From positions 1 to 64,000 of the forward strand of contig CAMDOA010000005.1 in the NCBI GenBank assembly GCA_945903305.1: a DNA stretch of 64,000 nucleotides, given 5' to 3'. The stretch comes from Chitinophaga pinensis (lineage in GTDB: Bacteria > Bacteroidota > Bacteroidia > Chitinophagales > UBA10324). The position numbers and the translations under genes were made by a program. The notes under the pieces were generated by a model. It was not told the origin of the DNA. It worked only from the letters and a program-made list of their open reading frames with translations, and did not search any database. Positions 48,401 through 56,501 of the stretch are shown in pieces (position 1 is the stretch's first letter; every line of letters starts with the position of its first letter).

Positions 48401-51048
48401 AAGGCATTGACAAAATTCATTTTTTTCAACGAATCAATACAGCCATGATTATCAGTAATAGAAAGTGTAACAGAATACGAACCCGATTGGTTATAAATAT
48501 GAAACGGATTTGGCTGATTGGATGAGTTTAAATTAACAGAAGCTGGGTCACCGAAATTCCAGTTCCAACTTACCGGAAAAGAGTTATTGGAAGTTGAGCT
48601 ATCGGCAAACTGAACATTAAGTGGAGTGCAGCCGCTAAGAGGTGTACCACTGAAGTTTATATAAGTGCCATAAACAGTTATATAATCTTGCATAAACAAT
48701 GTATCAGAACACAGATTAACATCTGTCGAAATTAATTGGACCGAATATTTGCCGGAATTAATTAAGGTTGGACAAGGAAAAAAAGCAGATGAAGCAAATA
48801 CAGTATTACCAACGGTATCGGTTATGAGCCATTGGTAAGAACTGGCATCAACTGAAGTATTATTTAAACAAAAACTAAATGGTTTGCATCCACTGGTCGG
48901 CGCATTAAATCCGGCTTGTACATTTCTTATTTGTACTGTTTTAATATTTTGATCGGTACATCCGGTTGCCAGATAAGTTACTGTTAGTTTTATCTGATAA
49001 CTGCCACTTGCGGAATAAGTAATAGTTATAACACTGTCGGTAAGTGATGATGCTGTAGCTCCTGTAACCTGCCAGCTGAATAAATCGGCATTAATGGAAC
49101 TGCCTGCATGAAGTGTTAAAGTATAAGGGTTGTTACAATCTTTTTCAATTGTGAATTTGGCAACCGGCGGAAGAATATGAATGGCGCTATCCATTATTAA
49201 GGTATCGCAGCATCCGTTATTACATACAATTAAAATTACATCGGCCCATCCCGTATCACTATAATTGAAAAATGGATTTGCATTTGTTGATTGTGTGTTA
49301 AATGGCAATCCACCGAAATCCCAGAAGTAATTGGTGTTGGCATTTACTCCGGTGCTGGTATTAGTGAATTGAATATTCATTCCCGCACATGCCGGGTTGG
49401 GTGATACTGTGAAACTGGCGGTTGGAATTTCTCCAACACAAACTATATCATTCATTAAAAAAGTATCAGTACATCCTTGAGCATTAATTATTATTAACCG
49501 AACATCATAACAACCCGGATTAACAAATGTGTGCGATGGATTTTGCTGATTGCTTTGTATTGAGTTTGAATTTCCCGTATCGCCAAAATTCCATTTCCAT
49601 ATTGTTGGAGTACCTGTTGAAGTAGTGCTTGTAAATTGAACAGTGAGTGGTGCGCATCCCGAATTGGGTGTGGCAACAAATGCGGCAACCGGGCAATCAA
49701 TATTTACTAAGTTTAATACAGTATGAGTATCACTGCATCCCGCGGCATTCGTAACGGTTAATGTGGTTGAATAATTTCCGCAACTGTTGTAAACAATATT
49801 CGGCGGATTATTGGTTGACCATGTCGATGGTATTCCACCCGGAAAACTCCATGAATAACTTAATCCATTTCCCCCTGAAAGATTATTGTAATTAACAGTC
49901 AGCGGTGGTGCACAAGTGGGAGTATTTCCGGTTTGCGAAAAATTTGAGTTTGGTGTTGGTGCAATAACAACAGTTGTACACTTCTGTGCAGTGCATCCGT
50001 TGCTGAAACTGATATTTAAACAAACCTGGTAACTGCCCGGCGTATTAAATGTGAATGAAGCATTTTGTCCACTTGCCGTTGCCGGAACCGCATTTGGATT
50101 GGTTGTCCAGTTCCAACTTATAGCACCATTGTTTTGAGATGAAACATTAATAGTTTGTGGAGCGCATCCTTGTGTGGCTGATATTGAAAACTGCGCTTGC
50201 AGATTTCCAACATTGATGTAATTATTTTTTATCAAAGTATCCTGACAACCATTCGCATCAGTTACAATTAACTGACTGCTGAATTGCCCCGATGAATTGT
50301 ATGTTACACTTTGAGTAGCGGAAGTAGATGAAGCCGGTGTTCCGCCCGGAAAACTCCATTGATAAGAATAAGGTGCTGTACCCCCGGTTACATTTGAATT
50401 ATATGTTGTTGTAAATGGAGAACCACAACCATTGAGAGGTGAAGCTGTGTAAGTAATTGTAGGTTTTGTAGTAACACAAACTGCAGCGGCGGTGGTTATG
50501 TTATCAGTGCAGCCGAATGAATTGGTGATGATGAGTGTAATTGTTTTACAACCTTGTGTGGTGTAAGTATGATTTTCAACTGAGTCGGTTCCTGTACTTC
50601 CATCACCAAAATCCCATTGATATGAAGTGATAGTTCCGCTTCCTGCTGAACTTGTGCTTGTTAATGTTGAAAGGAGTGGAGCGCAACCTGCCGCGCCTGT
50701 GGTTGTAAAACTTACAACAGGTTTGCAATGAATTATTACCGGTAAAATTTTTATCTCCTGTAATCCGTTTCCATCAGTTACCGTTAGCGTTACACTGAAA
50801 GTGCCGCAAGCAGAATAAGTTGTTGATGGATTTGTAAGAATGCTGTTCACACCTGCATTCACTCCAAAATTCCATTGATAAGTTAATGGTGGAACTCCGG
50901 TACTTAAATTAGTGAAACCTGCTACAGCAGGATTACAGACCGGATTGGGTAAATTGATAGAGAAGTCAGCAATTGGCTGCGCAAAAAGGCTGAATGTCTT
51001 TAGAAAAAGTGAAAAAAATAGAGTTATAACTATGTAAAGGCGGTACAT
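45466..51048 (-). CDS. Giant PKD-repeat surface protein with CHU_C tail
   Basis: This 1860-residue protein is the largest in the window. A signal peptide (LFFSLFLKTFSLFAQ) is followed by about 15 PKD-type domains to near residue 1280 (YQWDFGDGSTG, FVWDFGDGNIS, WNWNFGDAASG), some degenerate where FGDG is lost. Six Ig-like repeats of another type follow (FNWSPSIGLSDSTIFNPNAS and relatives, ending TDINGC). The last 85 residues are the gliding-motility C-terminal domain (VPNAFTPNGDNKNEKF ... IYNRWGQLIWETS), the type B T9SS signal. It is probably a filamentous adhesin, exported with the PorP/SprF protein encoded next. Confidence 0.93.
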   Translation of the reverse strand: MYRLYIVITLFFSLFLKTFSLFAQPIADFSINLPNPVCNPAVAGFTNLSTGVPPLTYQWNFGVNAGVNSILTNPSTTYSACGTFSVTLTVTDGNGLQEIKILPVIIHCKPVVSFTTTGAAGCAPLLSTLTSTSSAGSGTITSYQWDFGDGSTGTDSVENHTYTTQGCKTITLIITNSFGCTDNITTAAAVCVTTKPTITYTASPLNGCGSPFTTTYNSNVTGGTAPYSYQWSFPGGTPASSTSATQSVTYNSSGQFSSQLIVTDANGCQDTLIKNNYINVGNLQAQFSISATQGCAPQTINVSSQNNGAISWNWTTNPNAVPATASGQNASFTFNTPGSYQVCLNISFSNGCTAQKCTTVVIAPTPNSNFSQTGNTPTCAPPLTVNYNNLSGGNGLSYSWSFPGGIPSTWSTNNPPNIVYNSCGNYSTTLTVTNAAGCSDTHTVLNLVNIDCPVAAFVATPNSGCAPLTVQFTSTTSTGTPTIWKWNFGDTGNSNSIQSNQQNPSHTFVNPGCYDVRLIIINAQGCTDTFLMNDIVCVGEIPTASFTVSPNPACAGMNIQFTNTSTGVNANTNYFWDFGGLPFNTQSTNANPFFNYSDTGWADVILIVCNNGCCDTLIMDSAIHILPPVAKFTIEKDCNNPYTLTLHAGSSINADLFSWQVTGATASSLTDSVITITYSASGSYQIKLTVTYLATGCTDQNIKTVQIRNVQAGFNAPTSGCKPFSFCLNNTSVDASSYQWLITDTVGNTVFASSAFFPCPTLINSGKYSVQLISTDVNLCSDTLFMQDYITVYGTYINFSGTPLSGCTPLNVQFADSSTSNNSFPVSWNWNFGDPASVNLNSSNQPNPFHIYNQSGSYSVTLSITDNHGCIDSLKKMNFVNALSPVIDFNAVATNICLGDPACFINNTFGNSNLNFVWDFGDGNISFAATPCHYYSANGIYNVTLTASDTSGCVSTTIDTVTVTVSMPAANFTADTTNSSCPPLAVQFSNLSTNIDSATTYLWNFGDGNTSSLQHPFHTYNIAGTYDVSLIVTDSNGCSNMILFNNYISISGPAGITASIIGAGCIPLNACFQAFTNNAVSFDWNFGDGTVITNSNDTICYTYTSSGIFYPEVIISDGQGCNVAIALDTVVVGNPDVSFGINPNPICDSGLISFSDLTTSFVSISSWSWNFGDVVSGANNISSLQNPSHNYSSPGIYAVTLDVITSVGCTGQYIDTVYVFASPTAAFSMDDSTVCPNQLVAFTDLSQPTGTITLWNWNFGDAASGALNFSTIQSPTHTYSASGIYITTLIVQSINGCIDTITNSITVVNNPIATAGPDATICLNAITTLNASGGINFNWSPSIGLSDSTIFNPNASPTVNTTYSLTVTDINGCIATDIVIVNVNSLPIVVAVPDSTVCPGQNIQLQASGASTYTWSPLNNLNNGGIANPICNALTPTNYSVTGIDINGCSNTATVSINLFPSAIANAGNDTSICIGNAVQLNGAGGIIFNWSPSSAFDSSAVFNPTANPISTTTYNLHVTDINGCTATDEVLVIVNPLPIVVAGADVQICFQASTLMSATGATNYLWSPSLTLNSSTGSIVNASPDSLTVYTVIGTDMNGCSAQDSVSVFVLPQLNAIAANGGTICIGGVLQLGVSGGNQYLWSPSNSLDNPFSPNPFASPIQTTTYTVIVSDGICEVDTLSIVVIVNPSPYCNAGQDFEIPSGTEIQLNGTATPFATYSWSPADGLSCTDCLTPLVTATVNTTYTLTTISQDGCKSEDEMIIKVACPNDILFVPNAFTPNGDNKNEKFRVRAIGIKELNYFKIYNRWGQLIWETSDLNDGWDGTYNGIKLPPGVYVYYLQALCSGGQNINKQGNITVIR

Positions 51049-51222
51049 GCTTTTTGGTTGACATGGCCACTTTACGCCTCAATTTCTCGATAGTTTCTAT
51101 TTTTATTTAATATATCATGAATTAAAACAGTTTGAAAACTTATTGAATAAATTGTTTCGGAAATAAAAAAAATAAAAACTCAAAATGAAGAGCGCTTCAT
51201 TACAAGCGGAAATAAAATATTT

Positions 51223-52356
51223 CTATGGTCGATTAAAATAACTGGTTATATAATTGGGTAAACCCAACTGTGGTTCGCCGCCATTCAAATAAATTCCCTG
51301 CTCAATATATCCGCAACCAATTCCTTTAATATTCGGATATTGAATGCATCCTAAATAATCACTGTTCTTTGCCACATATATTTTACCATTAATTGCATTT
51401 TGTATTGCCCCCATTTTTTTATCCATTGATTGCGCAACCAATACCGCCGATTGCATTATTGCTGCAGTAGTAGTGAGCGTTACATCCCATTGATATATTT
51501 CATTGGTGACATAAAAACTCAGGTATAATAATTTACTGTTCGGGCTGAACTCGCAACCGTAAGCCAGTTTACTTTGCGGAGTGAAAATCAATTTGTATTC
51601 ACTCAACACACCGGTTTCGTTATTGAAATCATACAACTCGGCAAAATTGTTTTCATAAATAACTGAACACAATCGTTTACCATCAGGAGAAAATTTCATG
51701 TAGCCGATTGCATTTCCATCAGTGGATATTCCACCTTGATAAACACTCCCGATTCTTGTGATGACTGCATTTTTTGCAACACCTTCCTTAGTTACTAAGT
51801 AGCAATAAAAATTTCCGGTATTCCAACCGTGCGCCATTACCCAAATGTCTTTTCCGTTTTTGTGTTTTACTGCGGTTAATTTTTCAGCAGCATTGGGTAA
51901 AAGCAAAACATCTCTGCCAACTACATCACCCAACCCGCTTTCCTTCGTCATATCTATTGTGTAATAACTCACACCGTTGTTTGGTGGATTGGCGTAAGCA
52001 CCGGCATCGGAAGTAAACAAATAAATAATATTTGGGTTGCCGGGATTGGGTATTGCGATTGCTGATTGCGAGGAAGAGTCGTGACCTTTTAAAGTTTTAC
52101 CATGCGGCATAATTTTATGATACTTGTTCCACACCTGCATTCCATTTGTATAGAACTGCAGCCATCCACCGCTGTTGCACATAGTTACGCAACCTTCTTT
52201 CACATTCATTTCACTTACTGTAACAGGCACAGGATACGAATACGAGAAATCAATTCCGGCTTCTTTTCCAAAAAACCAGATGGATGATTCTTTTTGTGCG
52301 AATGAGAAATTGGATATTGAAAGTACGGTGAGAAGAAGTAAAAACTTTTTTGTCAT
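51223..52356 (-). CDS. Propeller-domain secreted protein without sorting tail
   Basis: A 377-residue protein with a signal peptide (LLLLTVLSISNFSFAQ) and one domain that aligns along its length with the N-terminal parts of the genes at 8.5 and 52.5 kb: SSIWFFGKEAGIDF, the SSSQSAIAIPNPG turn, EKLTAVKHKNGKDIW, GYMKFSPDGKRL, and the closing GLPNYITSYFNRP. It stops exactly where the others pass into repeats, so it lacks Ig-like repeats and any T9SS tail and is expected to stay in the periplasm or leave by another route. No function is known to me. Confidence 0.85.
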   Translation of the reverse strand: MTKKFLLLLTVLSISNFSFAQKESSIWFFGKEAGIDFSYSYPVPVTVSEMNVKEGCVTMCNSGGWLQFYTNGMQVWNKYHKIMPHGKTLKGHDSSSQSAIAIPNPGNPNIIYLFTSDAGAYANPPNNGVSYYTIDMTKESGLGDVVGRDVLLLPNAAEKLTAVKHKNGKDIWVMAHGWNTGNFYCYLVTKEGVAKNAVITRIGSVYQGGISTDGNAIGYMKFSPDGKRLCSVIYENNFAELYDFNNETGVLSEYKLIFTPQSKLAYGCEFSPNSKLLYLSFYVTNEIYQWDVTLTTTAAIMQSAVLVAQSMDKKMGAIQNAINGKIYVAKNSDYLGCIQYPNIKGIGCGYIEQGIYLNGGEPQLGLPNYITSYFNRP

Positions 52357-52491
52357 GCGCTAAAATTAAATTCAAGATAAGCGATTGTACGAATCGTTTT
52401 CCTAATAGAAATGTGGATTGTTCGTGAAATAAATTTTGTGTTAAAATATATTTACTTATAACAGATAACTGTAAACTAATAACTTTTTCAC

Positions 52492-54897
52492 TCAGCGAAT
52501 GAGTGTGAAATTTCCTTTGTAAAAATAACTTTCACCTTTGTCAGTTGCCACTGCAAAGTAAACATACACGCCCATTGAACAGGGCAGGTCGAAAAATGTG
52601 CCATCCCATCCATCGTGCGGTAAATCAGTTTCGTAAACCATTTGGCCCCATCGGTTATAAATTCGAAGCCATACTTTATCAAATCCAAAATTGAGGTAGT
52701 CAAAAAAATCATTAGTGCCATCACTGTTTGGCGAAAAGGCATTTGGGAAATATAATATTGGTTCAATTCCGTCATTTACAAAAATCACAACTGTATCAGT
52801 GGCAAGACAACCAAAACCATTATCAACTGTAATAATATAAGTAGTTGTTACGATGGGTGAAGCAAGTGGTGTTAGCACCGTTGAATCATTGAGCCAGCTA
52901 CCGGGTTGCCACAAAAACGAAAGGGCATCCGAGGTGGCATCAATCAAAACAGAATTGCCAAGAATAATTGTGAGATCCGGACCAGCATCAACTAATGGAA
53001 GTGAAAGAATATTCACAGTAACAGATACTGTATCGGATTCGCATCCGGGAAGTGAAACGATTACAGAGTAGGTGGTAACTTGTGTTGGTGAAGCAATAGG
53101 ATTTGGAATGGTAACTGAAGAAAGTGTTACATCGGCAAACCATATATATCCTGAACCACCCGAAGCAAGTAATTGGGCAGATTGCCCCGGACACACTGAT
53201 GTGTCATTTGAAGTGGATGCAACCACACCACTTGAAATTGTTACAACAATTGTATCCTCATCATGACAAGCAGGACCATCATCAATTGAAACAATATAGG
53301 TAGTGGTAACAGCAGGGCTTGCTTTTGGCGATGCGCAATTAGTACAACTTAAACCGGTTGAAGGAGTCCATTGATAATTAGTTCCGTATTGAAAAGAATT
53401 GGTGAGTTGAACGCTATCGCCATTGCAAATAGTAATATCATTTCCATAATCCACCTGAAAACTATCGGCTAAATCAACGATAATGTTATAGGTAAAGTAG
53501 GTACATCCGGCTGTGATGGTCATGGATACATTAAAACTCCCTGATGTAGTGAACAGATGGGTCGGATTAAAAAGTGTGGAAGTGTTATTTGCACCACTTG
53601 CGGGGTCGTCAAAATTCCAGACTACTGTAACCGGCAGTGGAATAACAGTATCAAGTAAAGTGGCAGTATAAGTTCCGCCGCATCCATCATAAGTTAATTT
53701 GAATTCGGTTGGTGTATTAAACAGTTCCACAAAATTCGGAAGGCCGAAAGTACTCGTGTGCTGCCCCTGCGAATTTCCCATTTGCAATCCATTGGAAACA
53801 AAGCCACAAGCTGCACCTGCATTATTCGGATTATTAATTACATCTAAATAAGCACTTCCGGGTTTTGCACCATAAATTTTTCCATTAGGTGCCAATTGCA
53901 ACGCACCATAATATTGAATAGCTGCCGAACTGATTTGTGTTCGCGAAGCTAAAATTGTTGCGCTGATTCCCGAACTTAAATCATATTGAAAAACTTCGCT
54001 CGGAAATACAGTACCATCAATTGCTGACACATATAATTTAGAATTATCGGGTGAAAAGGCGATGCCATACAAACCTGAAAATCCTGAATAATCATTCCAT
54101 GTGGTGTCGGTAATATTATTATTAATTACTCCGGTTGTGTAATTGAAATCAAATATTTCAACTGTTTGTACATTGGCATAACAGGCAAGCGCTAATTTTT
54201 TTCCATCAGGTGAAATTTTCATGTAACCGATTGCTTCAAAACCATCTCCGCCTAATGTATCTTCATGCATGATACCTGCCGTGCTTACTACAGGAAATGC
54301 TGATAAACCAGCTGAGGTCAACAGATATGAATAAAATTCGTCGGAATTGAATTTGTGAACCACTACCCAATAGTCAACTCCATTGCAATGAAGTGTGGCG
54401 GTTAGCTTTTCGCACACAGATGAAAGTACTAACTGATTTTTAACTGTTACATCTCCAAGTCCTCCATTCAAAGTCATGTCAACTATATTACTTTCAAAAT
54501 TTCCATTACAGGTATCTAATCCTGCCCATCCGCCAACTGTGAAAATATAGAATTGTGTTGAGCTTCCTGGTTTAGGAATAACAAGTGCTGATTGTGTGCT
54601 TGAATAACATCCCCCTAATCCGGTGCCATTCGGCATTATTATATTATTCTTATTCCAAACATTTACTCCATCTGTATAAAAAAGTAATTGTCCGGTTTGA
54701 GGGTCTGAGTATCCGCTGCAGCCTTCCTGTGTATTCAATTGGCCAGTACCGATTGCTGATAAAGTTCCATTAAAATTCAATCCGGCTGTATTGCCAAAAT
54801 ACCAATGATTTGCCTGCTTTTGACCATTTGATATTAATGGAAAAAGAAAGCTAATGAATATTACAATCAGAAATCTGTGGTGTATCATTCTTATCAA
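52492..54897 (-). CDS. Secreted propeller-like protein with PKD, Ig-like repeats and CHU_C tail
   Basis: An 801-residue T9SS type B substrate. The signal peptide (LIVIFISFLFPLISNGQ) leads into the shared propeller-like domain at about 28-400 (NHWYFGNTAGLNFN, GYMKISPDGKKL, FSPDNSKLYVSAIDG, APNGKIYGAKPG, FGLPNFVELFNTP). Then comes one PKD domain (VVWNFDDPASGANN), three Ig-like repeats (YQWTPSTGLSCTNC and relatives) and the CHU_C domain at about 715-801 (FPNAFSPNSDGTNDFF ... IYNRWGQMVYET). It is next to the tail-less paralogue, 136 bases upstream of it. Confidence 0.88.
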   Translation of the reverse strand: MIRMIHHRFLIVIFISFLFPLISNGQKQANHWYFGNTAGLNFNGTLSAIGTGQLNTQEGCSGYSDPQTGQLLFYTDGVNVWNKNNIIMPNGTGLGGCYSSTQSALVIPKPGSSTQFYIFTVGGWAGLDTCNGNFESNIVDMTLNGGLGDVTVKNQLVLSSVCEKLTATLHCNGVDYWVVVHKFNSDEFYSYLLTSAGLSAFPVVSTAGIMHEDTLGGDGFEAIGYMKISPDGKKLALACYANVQTVEIFDFNYTTGVINNNITDTTWNDYSGFSGLYGIAFSPDNSKLYVSAIDGTVFPSEVFQYDLSSGISATILASRTQISSAAIQYYGALQLAPNGKIYGAKPGSAYLDVINNPNNAGAACGFVSNGLQMGNSQGQHTSTFGLPNFVELFNTPTEFKLTYDGCGGTYTATLLDTVIPLPVTVVWNFDDPASGANNTSTLFNPTHLFTTSGSFNVSMTITAGCTYFTYNIIVDLADSFQVDYGNDITICNGDSVQLTNSFQYGTNYQWTPSTGLSCTNCASPKASPAVTTTYIVSIDDGPACHDEDTIVVTISSGVVASTSNDTSVCPGQSAQLLASGGSGYIWFADVTLSSVTIPNPIASPTQVTTYSVIVSLPGCESDTVSVTVNILSLPLVDAGPDLTIILGNSVLIDATSDALSFLWQPGSWLNDSTVLTPLASPIVTTTYIITVDNGFGCLATDTVVIFVNDGIEPILYFPNAFSPNSDGTNDFFDYLNFGFDKVWLRIYNRWGQMVYETDLPHDGWDGTFFDLPCSMGVYVYFAVATDKGESYFYKGNFTLIR

Positions 54898-55077
54898 GCC
54901 ATAAAATTATAAACTTAACGCATCAAATGATTACTTAGTTTACCGACGGCAAAAATTATTTCAACAACATCTTATTCCTTCATAATTTATTGAAGAAGGT
55001 AAACCCCTGACTTTCAGCTTTAAAATTTACCGGAACAGTTTTCAATTAAAATGTTAAAAACTATTTTCATCACGATG

Positions 55078-55110
55078 TTCGTACGTGTAATGGTTTTCAG
55101 TTTACATTTG
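55078..55110 (+). promoter_or_regulatory. Promoter of the SRP RNA gene
   Basis: TACATTTG at 55103-55110 is an exact TAnnTTTG match. TTCG at 55078-55081 may stand for the -33 TTTG, with a 21-base spacer. The predicted start, five bases after the -7 box, coincides with the first base of the SRP RNA terminal helix, which supports both calls. Confidence 0.65.
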
Positions 55111-55114
55111 CCGT

Positions 55115-55209
55115 GGGCAAGTCTTATACGACCAGCTCCTGTGAACTCCCCCAGGGTCGGAAGGCAGCAAGGGTAAACGGTTGAGCGGTGCGATATAAGT
55201 AACTTGCCC
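55115..55209 (+). ncRNA. ffs: Signal recognition particle RNA, small bacterial type
   Basis: The conserved core CTCCTGTGAACTCCCCCAGG, then GTCGGAAGGCAGCAAGGGTA, is the helix 8 region with the GGAA tetraloop that binds Ffh. GGGCAAGT at the 5' end pairs with ACTTGCCC at the 3' end to close a 95-nt hairpin. The RNA joins Ffh to target ribosomes making membrane and secreted proteins. The track's ORF 55204..55887 begins inside this RNA, which is an artefact of an early TTG. No clear terminator follows, so it may be transcribed on into the transaldolase gene. Confidence 0.93.
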
Positions 55210-55230
55210 TTTCTTACACGAAAGTTCATT

Positions 55231-55887
55231 ATGAAATTCTTCATTGATACAGCCAACATTGCCCAGATAAAGGAAGCCAAGGATCTTGGAATTCTTGATG
55301 GTGTTACCACTAATCCTTCATTAATGGCTAAAGAGGGCATTAAGGGCGACGATAACATTATGGAGCACTACCTGAAAATATGCGCCATTGTTAAGGGGGA
55401 TGTAAGTGCCGAAGTTATTTCTACTGATTATAAAAGCATTATTGCTGAAGGTAAAACACTTGCAGCTTTGCATCCGAGTATTGTGGTGAAGGTGCCCATG
55501 ATAAAGGATGGTATTAAAGCCATTAAATATTTATCAGAACAGGGAATTAAAACCAATTGCACACTTGCGTTTTCGGCTGGGCAGGCCATACTTGCAGCAA
55601 AAGCCGGTGCTACTTATATCTCACCGTTTATTGGTCGTGTGGATGATGGTAACTGGGATGGCATACAATTGATTGCGCAGATTGTACAGATATATGGTAT
55701 TCATGGTTTTCAAACTCAGGTGCTTGCTGCTTCTATCAGAAACTCGTTGCACATTGTTCGTTGTGCTGAAGTGGGTGCGCATGTGGTAACTTGTCCGTTA
55801 GATGCTATTCTTGGATTGTTGAAACATCCATTAACCGATATAGGATTAGAAAAATTTTTATCAGACTTTAAAAAATCTCAGGCATAA
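55231..55887 (+). CDS. Transaldolase family / fructose-6-phosphate aldolase
   Basis: A 218-residue cytoplasmic enzyme of the short transaldolase class. It begins MKFFIDTANIAQIKEA, with GVTTNPSLMAKEG, the Schiff-base lysine in IVVKVPMIKDG, and the phosphate-binding TQVLAASIRN. It moves a dihydroxyacetone unit in the pentose phosphate pathway, or cleaves fructose 6-phosphate; sequence alone does not decide which. ATG 55231 is preferred over the track's TTG 55204, which lies in the SRP RNA. The start is only 21 bases after that RNA. Confidence 0.93.
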   Translation: MKFFIDTANIAQIKEAKDLGILDGVTTNPSLMAKEGIKGDDNIMEHYLKICAIVKGDVSAEVISTDYKSIIAEGKTLAALHPSIVVKVPMIKDGIKAIKYLSEQGIKTNCTLAFSAGQAILAAKAGATYISPFIGRVDDGNWDGIQLIAQIVQIYGIHGFQTQVLAASIRNSLHIVRCAEVGAHVVTCPLDAILGLLKHPLTDIGLEKFLSDFKKSQA

Positions 55888-55934
55888 TGAAATAAAAAAG
55901 GCGGAGACCTTGTAGCCATAGTTAAAGCTTTTTT

Positions 55935-55972
55935 CTGTCCCGGTTCTTCACTGAATCGGGACAGTTTTTTTT
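55935..55972 (+). terminator. Rho-independent terminator after transaldolase
   Basis: CTGTCCCGGTTC and GAATCGGGACAG pair over 12 positions (one G-T) with a six-base loop, followed by TTTTTTTT. It lies about 50 bases after the transaldolase stop. Confidence 0.92.
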
Positions 55973-56101
55973 ATAGCCATCTCTTTAAACCACTTTTATT
56001 TATGAGTATGTTTTATAAAAATGTATTCTATAATCATTCTATATATGTTTTTCAACTAATCGAAAACATCACCAGAAAATAATTATTTATTAAACCTGAA
56101 A

Positions 56102-56482
56102 CTATTTTTCTTTCACCCTCACATATTTACTCCTTATTGCTTCACACATAAAACACCAGGTTGACACTTCCAGCGTATCAGATGAACTTAGATACAAAGC
56201 ACAATCAAACGGAGGCCAGTTCGGAGCCCATCCTTTTAACTGCATCACTCCAAGTGAATCTTTTAAAAAAAAATAACCGCCTGCTACTCCAACTTCAGCT
56301 TTCAACTTCACTGCCCACTTTTCATCAATAAATTCAATCCGGTATTTATTTGAATCAGCCGATTCCCAAAAACCAATAATCAACTTTGCATCAACTCTTG
56401 TAGTATCAATATTAAATTGTGATGGCTGCTGAGCAGAAACTGAACTGTAACAGAAAAGAAAAAGAAGCAGAATGTTTTTCAA
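56102..56482 (-). CDS. Small secreted protein, unknown function
   Basis: A 126-residue protein with a signal peptide (ILLLFLFCYSSVSAQ). The mature part has a beta-rich pattern (LIIGFWESADSNKYRIEFID, WAVKLKAEVGVAGGYFF) reminiscent of lipocalin-like or DUF2147-type folds, but the match is too weak to name. Two cysteines (WCFMC) sit near the end. It follows the permease gene on the same strand by 19 bases. Confidence 0.75.
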   Translation of the reverse strand: MKNILLLFLFCYSSVSAQQPSQFNIDTTRVDAKLIIGFWESADSNKYRIEFIDEKWAVKLKAEVGVAGGYFFLKDSLGVMQLKGWAPNWPPFDCALYLSSSDTLEVSTWCFMCEAIRSKYVRVKEK

Positions 56483-56501
56483 GTAATGCTTTTTTATTGG
56501 T

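Noticed and set aside
51223-52356. Truncation of the tail-less propeller gene by frameshift
   Set aside because: No CHU_C- or Ig-like remnant is seen in any frame of the 174 bases downstream, so the gene ends naturally there.
52488-52775. 95-codon minus-strand ORF
   Set aside because: Out-of-frame shadow of the CHU_C domain of the 52.5 kb gene.
55204-55230. TTG start of the transaldolase ORF in the track
   Set aside because: It lies in the 3' strand of the SRP RNA terminal helix; ATG 55231 gives the usual family start.
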